This document shows positions 1 through 6,444 of a stretch of 42,861 nt of DNA, one piece after another. The notes beneath the pieces are model-generated. The model was not told the origin of the DNA. It made no database searches and saw only the letters and a program-made list of their open reading frames with translations. This DNA comes from Anaerolineales bacterium (GTDB taxonomy: Bacteria > Chloroflexota > Anaerolineae > Anaerolineales > Villigracilaceae): NCBI GenBank assembly GCA_030018695.1, contig JASEHI010000016.1, positions 1 through 42,861 on the forward strand, written 5' to 3'. Position numbers and translations under genes: made by a program. Every line of letters begins with the position of its first letter. The first letter of the stretch is position 1.

Positions 1-16
1 CAATCCGACCTACGAA

Positions 17-104
17 TTGCGCGGATCGCGCAAATGATACCGAGTAATACTATAACGCGGCTATCACAATCGCGAAGATTTTGTAGCGCGATATGCTTCG
101 CGAT
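17..104. repeat. Two inverted repeats downstream of the CtpA-like gene
   Basis: A perfect 7-bp palindrome with a 3-nt spacer lies at 17-33. A second inverted repeat pairs ATCGCGAAG at 69-77 with CTTCGCGAT at 96-104. Both lie just beyond the stop codon of the minus-strand protease gene. They could form a transcription-stop hairpin, but no clear T-run follows, so a dispersed repeat is equally possible. No gene is seen in 1-135. Confidence 0.4.
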
Positions 105-135
105 ATCGCCATCTGGTTGCGGAATGAATTCGGCA

Positions 136-1380
136 TTACGGATTCAACAATAATTGGATGGCCGCATCCAGTTGTGGGTCGCGGTCAGCGGCGGAATCTT
201 CGTCTGTACGCTTTACAACGACATCCGGCGTCAGGCCAATCCCTTGGATGTGGCGTTCTTTCGGTGTCAACCACTTGGCGATGGTGACGGTCACCGCGCC
301 TTGATCATTGGCAAGCGGAAGCCAATTCTGCACCGAGCCTTTGCCGTAAGTGATCACGCCGACCAGTTTGCCGCGCCCGTAATCCTGAATGGCGCCGGCG
401 ACTATTTCGGAAGCCGAAGCGGTGCCTCCGTTGACCAGCACCACCAGCGGAATATTGGTGGCCAGGCCGCCCGGTTGAGCGCTGTATGTCTCGCGCGTGC
501 CATTGCCATATTGCTCATACATGATGACGCCCTCGCCGATGAACTGCGAGGCGACTTCGATTGCCGTGACGAGATAGCCGCCGCCGTTATTGCGCAAATC
601 AACGATCATACCCTGCGGGTTCTGCGCCATCAACTCGGTCAGTACGCGCTTCAATTCAGGAGTGGTTTTATCGCCAAAGGTGAAAATCTGGACGTAGGCA
701 ATGCCGCCATCCAGCATCTTCCCTTCCACGCTGGGGACGCTGATAGTGGCACGCGTGATGGAGAATTCGAGCGGCAGCTCCACACCCGCGCGGCGGATGG
801 TCAGGATGACTGTGCTGCCAGCCGGGCCGAGGACTTTCAGCCGCGCCACTTCGGGAGGCACGCCGGTCATGTCTTCGCCGTCAATGGCAATGATCGTGTC
901 GCCGGTCTTCAAGCCAGCCTGCTCGGCGGGTGAAGCCGGCATCGGGCTGACAATCGTCAGGTAATCCCCGCCGGTATCCACCCAGGCGCCAATCCCCTCG
1001 TACTCGCCAGAAATCGAAATTGTGGCATCCGAGTATTCCTGCGGATCCATATACGAAGTATGCTTATCGCCCAGCGATGCCAACATGCCGCGGATGGCGC
1101 CGCGCATCAATTGAACGTCGTCCAACGGCTGATCAACATAATACTGATGCGCCAATTGCCAGGATTCCCAGAACGGGGCGAAGAGGGTCTGCAATTCTTC
1201 GGGCGTTCCGCCGGTAGAAGGCGAAAGGGGTGTCGCAGTGGGCGGTTGCGGCAGAGGCAACCCGATTTTTGGAGCGAGCGGCAGGAACTGCCCAGCCACA
1301 AATCCGCCGCCAAACGAACCGACGACCAGCACACCGGCAACGAACAAAATCAATATAAAACGCAGTAACTTGTTTTGCAT
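136..1380 (-). CDS. ctpA: S41 family C-terminal processing peptidase (CtpA-like)
   Basis: A membrane-anchored serine protease that should cut proteins near their C-termini outside the cytoplasmic membrane. The N-terminus has one hydrophobic segment (about residues 7-30), then a Pro/Thr-rich linker. A PDZ domain covers about residues 122-205 and the S41 catalytic core about 225-400. The catalytic Ser lies in the GTASASEI motif (about 319-326). The general-base Lys is in YGKGSVQ (Lys347), with the downstream Gln of the Ser/Lys/Gln triad. The start at 1380 is chosen because AAGGAGAT lies 8-9 nt upstream. The open frame runs further upstream to 1449, but that extension passes through a palindromic repeat and lacks such a site. 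Length 414 aa is normal for bacterial CtpA. It stands alone downstream of the HAD gene. Confidence 0.93.
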   Translation of the reverse strand: MQNKLLRFILILFVAGVLVVGSFGGGFVAGQFLPLAPKIGLPLPQPPTATPLSPSTGGTPEELQTLFAPFWESWQLAHQYYVDQPLDDVQLMRGAIRGMLASLGDKHTSYMDPQEYSDATISISGEYEGIGAWVDTGGDYLTIVSPMPASPAEQAGLKTGDTIIAIDGEDMTGVPPEVARLKVLGPAGSTVILTIRRAGVELPLEFSITRATISVPSVEGKMLDGGIAYVQIFTFGDKTTPELKRVLTELMAQNPQGMIVDLRNNGGGYLVTAIEVASQFIGEGVIMYEQYGNGTRETYSAQPGGLATNIPLVVLVNGGTASASEIVAGAIQDYGRGKLVGVITYGKGSVQNWLPLANDQGAVTVTIAKWLTPKERHIQGIGLTPDVVVKRTDEDSAADRDPQLDAAIQLLLNP

Positions 1381-1398
1381 CGAGAATTTATCTCCTTC

Positions 1399-1418
1399 TG
1401 GTAGCTTACCAGCTACCA
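1399..1418. repeat. Palindrome TGGTAGC-6 nt-GCTACCA, short copy of a dispersed family
   Basis: The arms TGGTAGC (1399-1405) and GCTACCA (1412-1418) are perfect complements. Longer relatives with the same outer arms and an ATG at each end lie at 7624-7669 and 30947-30992. Here the palindrome lies just upstream of the ribosome-binding site of the protease gene. Confidence 0.55.
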
Positions 1419-1474
1419 TTATGGCAAGGCTGATGTATAGCCTACCCATGGCTTTTTCAAAGTCGCGGACTCTT

Positions 1475-1557
1475 AACGCGAATGCCGCGAATGGGCGAAT
1501 TACGCGAATTTTAATGGGTTTATTCGCGTCATTCGCTTATTCGCGCAATTCGCGTTT
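1475..1557. repeat. Inverted pair of CGCGAAT-type short tandem arrays (long hairpin)
   Basis: The left arm 1475-1513 is four variants of an 8-9 bp unit around CGCGAAT. The right arm 1519-1557 is its imperfect reverse complement, and the two are separated by about 5 nt. It lies between two minus-strand genes, downstream of the HAD stop codon, so it could also act as a transcription terminator. The layout matches the hairpin at 27611-27692, which uses a different unit (CGCGAAG). Apart from this array, nothing else is recognised in 1450-1662. Confidence 0.7.
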
Positions 1558-1662
1558 GGTTTTTTGTCTCCGCACCGCGAGAATCCGATTCTGTCAAGGA
1601 AACATGAGAAAGCCATAATAGCCTACCATGCGGTTATTAAAGAATAATGAGAAAGAACCAGT

Positions 1663-2364
1663 TTACCATCCATCCAGAAGTTGCGGTAAATCTATCAAAC
1701 GGGCAAGTGTCGCGTTGGCATCCGGCGAGGGCGAATCATTCCCGACCGAGTAGGCGTTGCCCTGAGCTGGCAGGTTGAGCTTGTCGAAACCCTGTCGAAG
1801 GGTGCTGCGCATCAGCACAGTAAAGAAGCCGAATTCACGCGCCGCGCGCGTTGTGCGCGGCAGATCATCAATCAGGACGCACTTCCTCGCCTCGCTCTCC
1901 CCGGCGAATTCCAAGGCGATCTCAAAGGCCTGGCGCATCGGCTTGCAGTAAGGCTCGAGGACATGGACATCCAGGATGGCGTTGAAACAGCCATCCAGTC
2001 CCATGGCACGCACCACGCGCCGGGCATGGGCGGCATCGGCATTGGTGAAGATGATCTTTTGAACCGCCAAAGCCTCAAGCATGGCGCGCAGCCCCGGGTC
2101 GGGTTGCAGGTAATCTTCCAATGCGATACCGTGGACAAAGGCCAGATAGTCATCCATGTTGACAGCATGGTTGGCCTGCAAGCCGCGCAGGGTTGTCCCA
2201 TACTCGCGAAAGTATTTTTCGCGCACGGTTTCAATTTGTTCTTTCGTGAAACCCAAGCGTTCCTGCATATACAGGTTCATCCGTTCCCTGATCGCCGGCC
2301 ACAAGCCGGAGGAGGTCGGGTAGAGGGTCTCGTCCAGGTCGAAGAAAATGGTTGTAAATGACAT
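1663..2364 (-). CDS. HAD-superfamily hydrolase, pyrimidine 5'-nucleotidase-like
   Basis: A small-molecule phosphatase of the HAD superfamily, probably acting on a nucleotide monophosphate. Motif I is FFDLDETLYP, with nucleophile Asp9 and acid/base Asp11. Motif II is the Thr of IFTNADAAHARR, motif III the Lys of YCKPMRQAF, and motif IV is CVLIDDLPRTTRAA. The DETLYP signature with this short helical cap resembles the Sdt1/PPM pyrimidine 5'-nucleotidase subgroup. Length 233 aa is typical. Residues about 188-203 are encoded by a 46-bp repeat that is also present in mutL, so this C-terminal stretch is unlikely to be ancestral. Substrate is not determined by sequence. Confidence 0.82.
   Translation of the reverse strand: MSFTTIFFDLDETLYPTSSGLWPAIRERMNLYMQERLGFTKEQIETVREKYFREYGTTLRGLQANHAVNMDDYLAFVHGIALEDYLQPDPGLRAMLEALAVQKIIFTNADAAHARRVVRAMGLDGCFNAILDVHVLEPYCKPMRQAFEIALEFAGESEARKCVLIDDLPRTTRAAREFGFFTVLMRSTLRQGFDKLNLPAQGNAYSVGNDSPSPDANATLARLIDLPQLLDGW
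1757..1802. repeat. 46-bp dispersed repeat inside the HAD gene (identical copy in mutL)
   Basis: This stretch is identical over 46 of 46 bases to the reverse complement of 3135-3180. Its core reads TTCGACAAGCTCAACCTGCC on the minus strand. It adds about 15 in-frame residues (STLRQGFDKLNLPAQG region) to the HAD protein. The 10-mer GCCTACTCGG follows it in the minus direction (1746-1755). That 10-mer is shared with the 17-bp repeats of the ccm region. Confidence 0.85.
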
Positions 2365-2385
2365 GGGGTTATTATAAGGGAAAGA

Positions 2386-2431
2386 ATAGAAAATTGAGAA
2401 TAGAGATTAGTCCCTGAACTATTCTCTACTC
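2386..2431. repeat. Short inverted array pair between the HAD gene and mutL
   Basis: GAGAATAG-type units on the left are mirrored by CTATTCTC-type units on the right. Together they form a short imperfect hairpin immediately upstream of, and partly overlapping, the candidate mutL promoter. The divergent HAD gene starts at 2364. Confidence 0.5.
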
Positions 2432-2442
2432 TCGACTATAAT
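2414..2442 (+). promoter_or_regulatory. Candidate mutL promoter (possibly leaderless)
   Basis: A perfect TATAAT lies at 2437-2442, and a weak -35-like CTGAAC at 2414-2419 gives a 17-bp spacer. The mutL ATG begins only 7 nt after the -10 box and no ribosome-binding site is visible. A leaderless transcript is therefore the simplest reading. Confidence 0.45.
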
Positions 2443-2448
2443 CGAAAT

Positions 2449-4260
2449 ATGCCCATTCGCATTCTATCTCCCGAAATCGCCTCGCAGATCGCGGCCGGGG
2501 AAGTGGTGGAACGCCCGGCCTCGGTGGTCAAGGAACTGCTCGAAAACGCCCTGGACGCCGGGGCGCGTTCCGTTAGCGTGACAATTGCCGCAGCCGGTCG
2601 GACCCTGATCGAGGTCGCCGATGACGGGAGCGGAATCTCAGCCGAGGAACTCCCCCTGGCGCTGGCGCGTCACGCCACCAGCAAGTTGAGCCGCGCCGAA
2701 GACCTGTTTGCCATCACCACGCTCGGTTTCCGCGGCGAGGCGCTGTCTTCCATCGGCTCGGTCGCGCGGCTGGCGATTACCTCGCGGGCAGCCGACTCGG
2801 CAAGCGGAGCGAGGTTGAAGGTGGAGGCTGGAGTGGCAGGGCGGCTGGAGAGCGTCGGAGCGCCAATTGGCACGCTCGTCCGCGTTGAAGATTTGTTCTA
2901 CAATGTCCCCGCGCGGCTGAAGTTCCTGAAGCAGGATGTGACCGAGCGGCGCGCCATAGATGCGCTGCTGACGCGCTATGCCCTGGCCTATCCGCATGTA
3001 CGTTTCAAGTTGGTTGAAGGCAGCACGCTTGCCCTGCACACTTCCGGCGATGGCGACCGGCGCGCGATCCTGGCCGCCCTTTATGGCGTGGAGGTGGCCA
3101 AGCAAATGCTGGAAGTGACGGCTGAAGAAGAAGGCCCTTCGACAGGGTTTCGACAAGCTCAACCTGCCAGCTCAGGGCAAGGCCTGCGCCTGACAGGTTT
3201 TATCAGCCCAACCGCGCTGACGCGTTCCAACCGCAAGGAAATCACCTTCTTCGTCAATGGCCGCTGGATCCAGGATGTGCCGCTGACCACTGCGCTCTTG
3301 CGCGCCTATCACACCATGCTGATGGTGGGGCGTTATCCGCTGGCGGCGATTTTCCTCGAAATCCAACCCGAAGAAGTGGATGTCAACGTGCATCCAGCCA
3401 AGGCCGAAGTGCGCTTCCGCAGCCCCGACAGGATATTCAGTTTTGTTCAGCGGGCGGTGAGAAGGGCATTGCTGGCCTACTCGCCCGTGCCGCCGGCGAC
3501 ACCTTCGCTGTGGGGCGCGCAGGCTGGGCAAGTGGATCCAGCTTGGAGATTGGCGCACGATGCGTACCGTGGACCGTGGACCGAGGACCGTGGAAACCTT
3601 CCAGAAGAGGGGCAGCCACCAACGGTCAACGGTCAACTGTCTACGGTCATTGCGCAAGCGCCAACCCTGGGCCAAGTTCCTCTGCTGCGTTTGGTCGGCC
3701 AAATCGGCGCCACCTACCTCGTCGCCGAAGGGCCGGATGGGTTGTATTTGATTGACCAGCACGCCGCGCATGAACGTGTCCTGTTCGATAAACTTATGGC
3801 GCAGCATGGAACAAAAAACACCCCATCCCAGACGCTGTTACAACCGGTAGTGGTTGCCTTCCCACCCCAATCTGCTCATTTACTGATTTCCCAATTACCT
3901 GTCCTCGAGCATTTCGGCTTTGGGGTGGAGCCTTTCGGGCCGAATACCTTCCAAGTGCGCGCCATGCCGGCCCTCTTCGCCGGCAGTGATCCCGCGGCTG
4001 CGCTGCGCGCCCTGGTCGAAGACTTCGAAGAAGACGAGACCCCTTTGCAGCACGAAGTCGAAGCCCGCATTGCCGGGCGCGTCTGCAAGCGGCTGGCGGT
4101 GAAAGCCGGGCAGGTTCTTTCGCCCGAAGAGCAGCGCGCCATGCTGAATGACCTGGAGGCCTGCGCCTCGCCGCGCACCTGCCCGCACGGGAGACCGACG
4201 ATGATCCATCTCTCGGTGGATATGCTGGAACGGCAGTTTGGACGGAAAGGCGTGAGATAA
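2449..4260 (+). CDS. mutL: DNA mismatch repair protein MutL (endonuclease type)
   Basis: The mismatch-repair ATPase that links mismatch recognition to strand cutting. The N-terminal GHKL ATPase shows ELLENALDAGARSV (motif I), DDGSGI (II) and TLGFRGEALSSIGSV (III). The C-terminal domain carries DQHAAHER, CKRLAVKAG, CPHGRP and a terminal FGR. This set marks MutL proteins with their own nicking activity, as in organisms without MutH. The last acidic position of DQHA(X)2E(X)4E is Asp, not Glu. Two repeat-derived stretches interrupt it: a 46-bp repeat at residues about 229-244, and heptamer arrays at about 373-400 in the flexible linker. The length of 603 aa is in the normal range. Confidence 0.97.
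   Translation: MPIRILSPEIASQIAAGEVVERPASVVKELLENALDAGARSVSVTIAAAGRTLIEVADDGSGISAEELPLALARHATSKLSRAEDLFAITTLGFRGEALSSIGSVARLAITSRAADSASGARLKVEAGVAGRLESVGAPIGTLVRVEDLFYNVPARLKFLKQDVTERRAIDALLTRYALAYPHVRFKLVEGSTLALHTSGDGDRRAILAALYGVEVAKQMLEVTAEEEGPSTGFRQAQPASSGQGLRLTGFISPTALTRSNRKEITFFVNGRWIQDVPLTTALLRAYHTMLMVGRYPLAAIFLEIQPEEVDVNVHPAKAEVRFRSPDRIFSFVQRAVRRALLAYSPVPPATPSLWGAQAGQVDPAWRLAHDAYRGPWTEDRGNLPEEGQPPTVNGQLSTVIAQAPTLGQVPLLRLVGQIGATYLVAEGPDGLYLIDQHAAHERVLFDKLMAQHGTKNTPSQTLLQPVVVAFPPQSAHLLISQLPVLEHFGFGVEPFGPNTFQVRAMPALFAGSDPAAALRALVEDFEEDETPLQHEVEARIAGRVCKRLAVKAGQVLSPEEQRAMLNDLEACASPRTCPHGRPTMIHLSVDMLERQFGRKGVR
3135..3180. repeat. 46-bp dispersed repeat inside mutL
   Basis: Identical to the reverse complement of 1757-1802. 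In mutL it encodes the GPSTGFRQAQPASSGQG region, a different frame from that used in the HAD gene. It falls in the surface region between the ATPase core and the transducer domain and keeps the frame open. Confidence 0.85.
3566..3649. repeat. Heptamer arrays in the mutL linker (ACCGTGG x4 and AACGGTC x4)
   Basis: Four 7-bp units of the ACCGTGG type (3566-3594) are followed, after a 26-nt loop, by four units of the AACGGTC type (3621-3649). The second array is a partial reverse complement of the first, since both carry GACCG every 7 bp in opposite orientation. The arrays encode about 28 residues of the interdomain linker. Confidence 0.7.
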
Positions 4261-4267
4261 TTTCAAT

Positions 4268-4360
4268 AAACACAAAGGACACGAAGAATCACAAAGGTTT
4301 TACCCCCATTCGTGCACCTTTGCCTGCCCTGGCGGGCCAGGCCAGGGTGGCCTTTGTGTT
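4268..4360. repeat. Inverted repeat between mutL and the dehydrogenase gene
   Basis: AACACAAAGG at 4268-4277, with related ACAAAGG/CGAAG units after it, is mirrored by CCTTTGTGTT at 4351-4360. Inside lies a second small stem, CCCTGGC/GCCAGGG. It fills most of the 112-bp spacer between the mutL stop and the next start. Confidence 0.55.
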
Positions 4361-4372
4361 GAAAGGTTTTCC

Positions 4373-5320
4373 ATGCAATCCCTCTGGCTCGAAAATCAAT
4401 CTCTTTCCTTGCGCGACGTTCCCCGCCCGGCAAAACCCGGCGAGGCGCTGATCCGCGTCCGCCTCTCCGGCATCTGCGGCACGGACTTGGAACTGGCGCG
4501 CGGCTATTATCCATATACCGGCGTCATCGGCCACGAGTTCGTCGGCGAGGTGGTCGAGGCACAGGACAAAACCTGGATCGGCAAACGCGTCGTCGGTGAA
4601 ATCAACGCGGTTTGCGGCGAATGTGAGCAGTGCCGGAATGACCGTCCCACCCACTGCGAAAAGCGAACCGTGCTGGGAATCGTTGAGCGCGACGGGGCGC
4701 ACGCTGAATATCTCTCTCTGCCCGTGGCGAACCTCCATCGCGTCCCCGATTCTGTCCCCGACGAAGCGGCGGTTTTCACCGAGCCGCTGGCCGCCGCGCT
4801 GGAGATCCAGCAGCAGGTGCACCTCCAGCCCACCGACCGCGTCCTGCTGATCGGCGCGGGGCGGCTGGGGCAGTTGATCGCTCAAACCCTGGCTCTCACC
4901 GGCTGCGACCTGCGTGTGGTCGCGCGCCATCCGCATCAAAAGCAATTGCTGGAATCAAGGAAAATCCGGCTGATTACTGAGGATGAAATCCAGCCGCGGC
5001 GCTGGGATGTAGTGGTGGAAGCGACCGGGTCGCCCTCCGGCTTCGAACTGGCGCGCCGGGCCGTATGTCCGCGCGGGGTTTTGGTGCTGAAGTCCACTTA
5101 TCGCGGCGAGGCGAGCGTCAATTTTTCATCCCTCGTCGTAGATGAAATCACCCTGCTCGGCTCGCGCTGCGGGCCTTTTGCACCGGCTTTACGGCTACTG
5201 GAAAACAGGCAGGTTGACCCCACCGCGCTGATTGCGGCGCGTTACCCGCTGGCGAAGGCCATCGAGGCCTTCGAACAGGCCAGGCAGCCGGGGATGCTAA
5301 AAGTATTATTGGAGACGTAA
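4373..5320 (+). CDS. Zinc-dependent medium-chain alcohol dehydrogenase family protein
   Basis: An NAD(P)-dependent oxidoreductase of the zinc MDR family, related to sorbitol and threonine dehydrogenases. The catalytic zinc site is visible as GICGTD (Cys), GHEFVG (His, Glu) and the FTEPLA glutamate. The structural zinc lobe is the four-Cys cluster in CGECEQCRNDRPTHC. The Rossmann nucleotide-binding turn is GAGRLGQLIAQ. At 315 aa it is slightly shorter than the usual 340-350. GC content is high (43 of 60 bases at 4801-4860), like the rest of the core genome. The substrate cannot be told from sequence, and no pathway partner is adjacent. Confidence 0.88.
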   Translation: MQSLWLENQSLSLRDVPRPAKPGEALIRVRLSGICGTDLELARGYYPYTGVIGHEFVGEVVEAQDKTWIGKRVVGEINAVCGECEQCRNDRPTHCEKRTVLGIVERDGAHAEYLSLPVANLHRVPDSVPDEAAVFTEPLAAALEIQQQVHLQPTDRVLLIGAGRLGQLIAQTLALTGCDLRVVARHPHQKQLLESRKIRLITEDEIQPRRWDVVVEATGSPSGFELARRAVCPRGVLVLKSTYRGEASVNFSSLVVDEITLLGSRCGPFAPALRLLENRQVDPTALIAARYPLAKAIEAFEQARQPGMLKVLLET

Positions 5321-5350
5321 CGATTCAGCGATTCGGCGAGTCAGCGAGTC
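5321..5350. repeat. 8-bp tandem array, left arm (GATTCAGC/GATTCGGC/GAGTCAGC)
   Basis: About 3.75 units of 8 bp follow the dehydrogenase stop codon directly. The reverse-complement array of the same unit lies at 6393-6440. The cassette-like element with the AlkD gene sits exactly between the two arms. Confidence 0.7.
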
Positions 5351-5444
5351 TACGTTGTTAGGCGGCGCGACGCCACATGGCACGATCTGTCTTGCGTCAG
5401 AGAGTTGTATGAAATTCCGCTCTTAGCTGTGAAAGGCTTCAAAT

Positions 5445-6221
5445 ATGGATAAAGCATTGATTCAGAAAAGGACAAGAGAAGCACTTGAAAAGGCAGTTGA
5501 ACCGAAAGAGTTCACGAAAGGGTTGCAAGAACTCCTTCAAATCCTTGTAGATAGAGAAGCAACAAAGAACTATCGAAGAATTATTCCCGATACAGGAAAG
5601 TTCTATGGAGTTCCCAAGCCTATCTTGTGGATAATAGCCTCTGAGATAGGGAAATTCATCCAGAAAGAACCAGAGAAAGCCCAAGGATTATTGAAGGTTA
5701 TCTGGGCCGAAGGCTCTTTTGAAGCAAAGCAGATAGCAGGAAAAAGTTTGGAAAAGTTTGGCGCAAAGAATCCAAGAACCTGTTTAGATTTTGTCTCTTC
5801 AGCATTACCTGATCTTGACAACTGGTCTGTATGTGATTGCCTTGCTATGTATGGAATAGAACCAATCGTATATTCTTATCCTGAACTTGTTTTGCCGCTT
5901 TCAGAAAAGTGGATTCAGAGCACGGATAAATGGATCAGGCGTTTTGGAGTTGTGACTTTGCTAGGATATAAGAGAGTCAAAACTACTGAGAAAGTATTCG
6001 AACTGCTTGATATGGTTATGGAAGACAAGGATAGAGACGTGAGAAAGGCAGTGTCCTGGATTTTGAGAGAGATCGCCAAAAAGAATCGTGAGGAAGAAGC
6101 AGAGTTTCTAGGAAGGTGGGCTAAAACAAGCCCAAGTAAAGACGCAAGATGGGTAATCAGAGACGGAATGAAGAAGTTGAGCAACGATGAACAGAAAACG
6201 ATTTTGGTATTATTGGGGTAA
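5445..6221 (+). CDS. DNA alkylation repair protein, AlkD-like (HEAT-like repeats)
   Basis: Probably a HEAT-like-repeat protein of the AlkD family, whose known members remove N3- and N7-alkylated bases without base flipping. The protein is almost all helical. The pairs DNWSVCDCLA (about residues 125-135) and VRKAVSWILREIAKKN (about 200-215) fit the conserved Trp/Asp and RKA-W-LRE motifs of AlkD/AlkC proteins. The 258-aa length is close to the 230-240 of AlkD. The gene is AT-rich: 25 of 60 bases are G or C at 5461-5520, against 43 of 60 at 4801-4860 in the neighbour. It sits alone inside the cassette-like element, 88 nt from the left core site, which is a cassette-like spacing. A non-enzymatic HEAT protein remains possible. 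Confidence 0.65.
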   Translation: MDKALIQKRTREALEKAVEPKEFTKGLQELLQILVDREATKNYRRIIPDTGKFYGVPKPILWIIASEIGKFIQKEPEKAQGLLKVIWAEGSFEAKQIAGKSLEKFGAKNPRTCLDFVSSALPDLDNWSVCDCLAMYGIEPIVYSYPELVLPLSEKWIQSTDKWIRRFGVVTLLGYKRVKTTEKVFELLDMVMEDKDRDVRKAVSWILREIAKKNREEEAEFLGRWAKTSPSKDARWVIRDGMKKLSNDEQKTILVLLG

Positions 6222-6269
6222 TGCTTTTGGGCAGGGTTCGGCAACGGTATCTACAATTGAAAACGATAT

Positions 6270-6389
6270 GCCGCCTAACAACCGCTACCACTTGACCGCC
6301 TTCGTTGCGCGGGTATGCGTGCGCTCTGAGGCAGCCGTCGTTCTGGTTTTTGGAAGGAGTCTTGCCAGAGTCGGCGGCAAGTGAAGCGG
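6270..6389 (+). other. attC-like recombination site (3' portion)
   Basis: GCCTAAC (6273-6279) matches the R'' box. It is followed by CGCTACCACTTGACCGCC (6283-6300), which pairs with GGCGGCAAGTGAAGCG (6373-6388). Extra unpaired bases (AC and A) occur on one strand only, as the extrahelical bases of attC sites do. A variable 72-nt interior separates the arms. The expected R' box GTTAGGC is not on this side but is found at 5357-5363, at the other end of the element. Confidence 0.6.
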
Positions 6390-6392
6390 AGT

Positions 6393-6440
6393 GAATCGCT
6401 GACTCGCTGACTCGCTGAATCGCCGAATCGCCGAATCGCT
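6393..6440. repeat. 8-bp tandem array, right arm (GAATCGCT/GACTCGCT/GAATCGCC x6)
   Basis: Six consecutive 8-bp units run from 6393 to 6440, ending 4 nt before the histidine kinase stop codon. They are the reverse complement of the unit at 5321-5350. The rest of 6222-6392 is taken up by the attC-like hairpin. Confidence 0.75.
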
Positions 6441-6444
6441 GCCC

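Larger units (their letters stand above)
5354..6389 (+). mobile_element. Solitary integron-type gene cassette carrying an AlkD-like gene
   Basis: The left end GTTGTTAGGCGGC (5354-5366) is the exact reverse complement of GCCGCCTAACAAC (6270-6282) after the gene. It contains GTTAGGC, which fits the GTTRRRY core site; its partner GCCTAAC fits RYYYAAC. The right end 6373-6388 pairs with 6283-6300. If the two ends are joined, as in a free circular cassette, the stems become continuous and form a complete attC-like hairpin. The cargo is AT-rich compared with its neighbours. No integrase gene and no second cassette are seen in this window, so it may have inserted at a secondary site. Confidence 0.6.

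Noticed and set aside
154-933. Long plus-strand frame opposite the CtpA-like gene
   Set aside because: It is the antisense shadow of a clearly conserved protease with visible catalytic motifs.
6393-6440. CRISPR-like appearance of the short arrays here and at 27003-27110
   Set aside because: The units are only 8 bp with no spacers between them, and no cas genes are in the window.
5321-6440. Transposon with terminal inverted repeats around the AlkD gene
   Set aside because: No transposase is encoded, the outer repeats are multi-unit arrays like those at other loci, and the inner ends fit an attC better than transposon ends.
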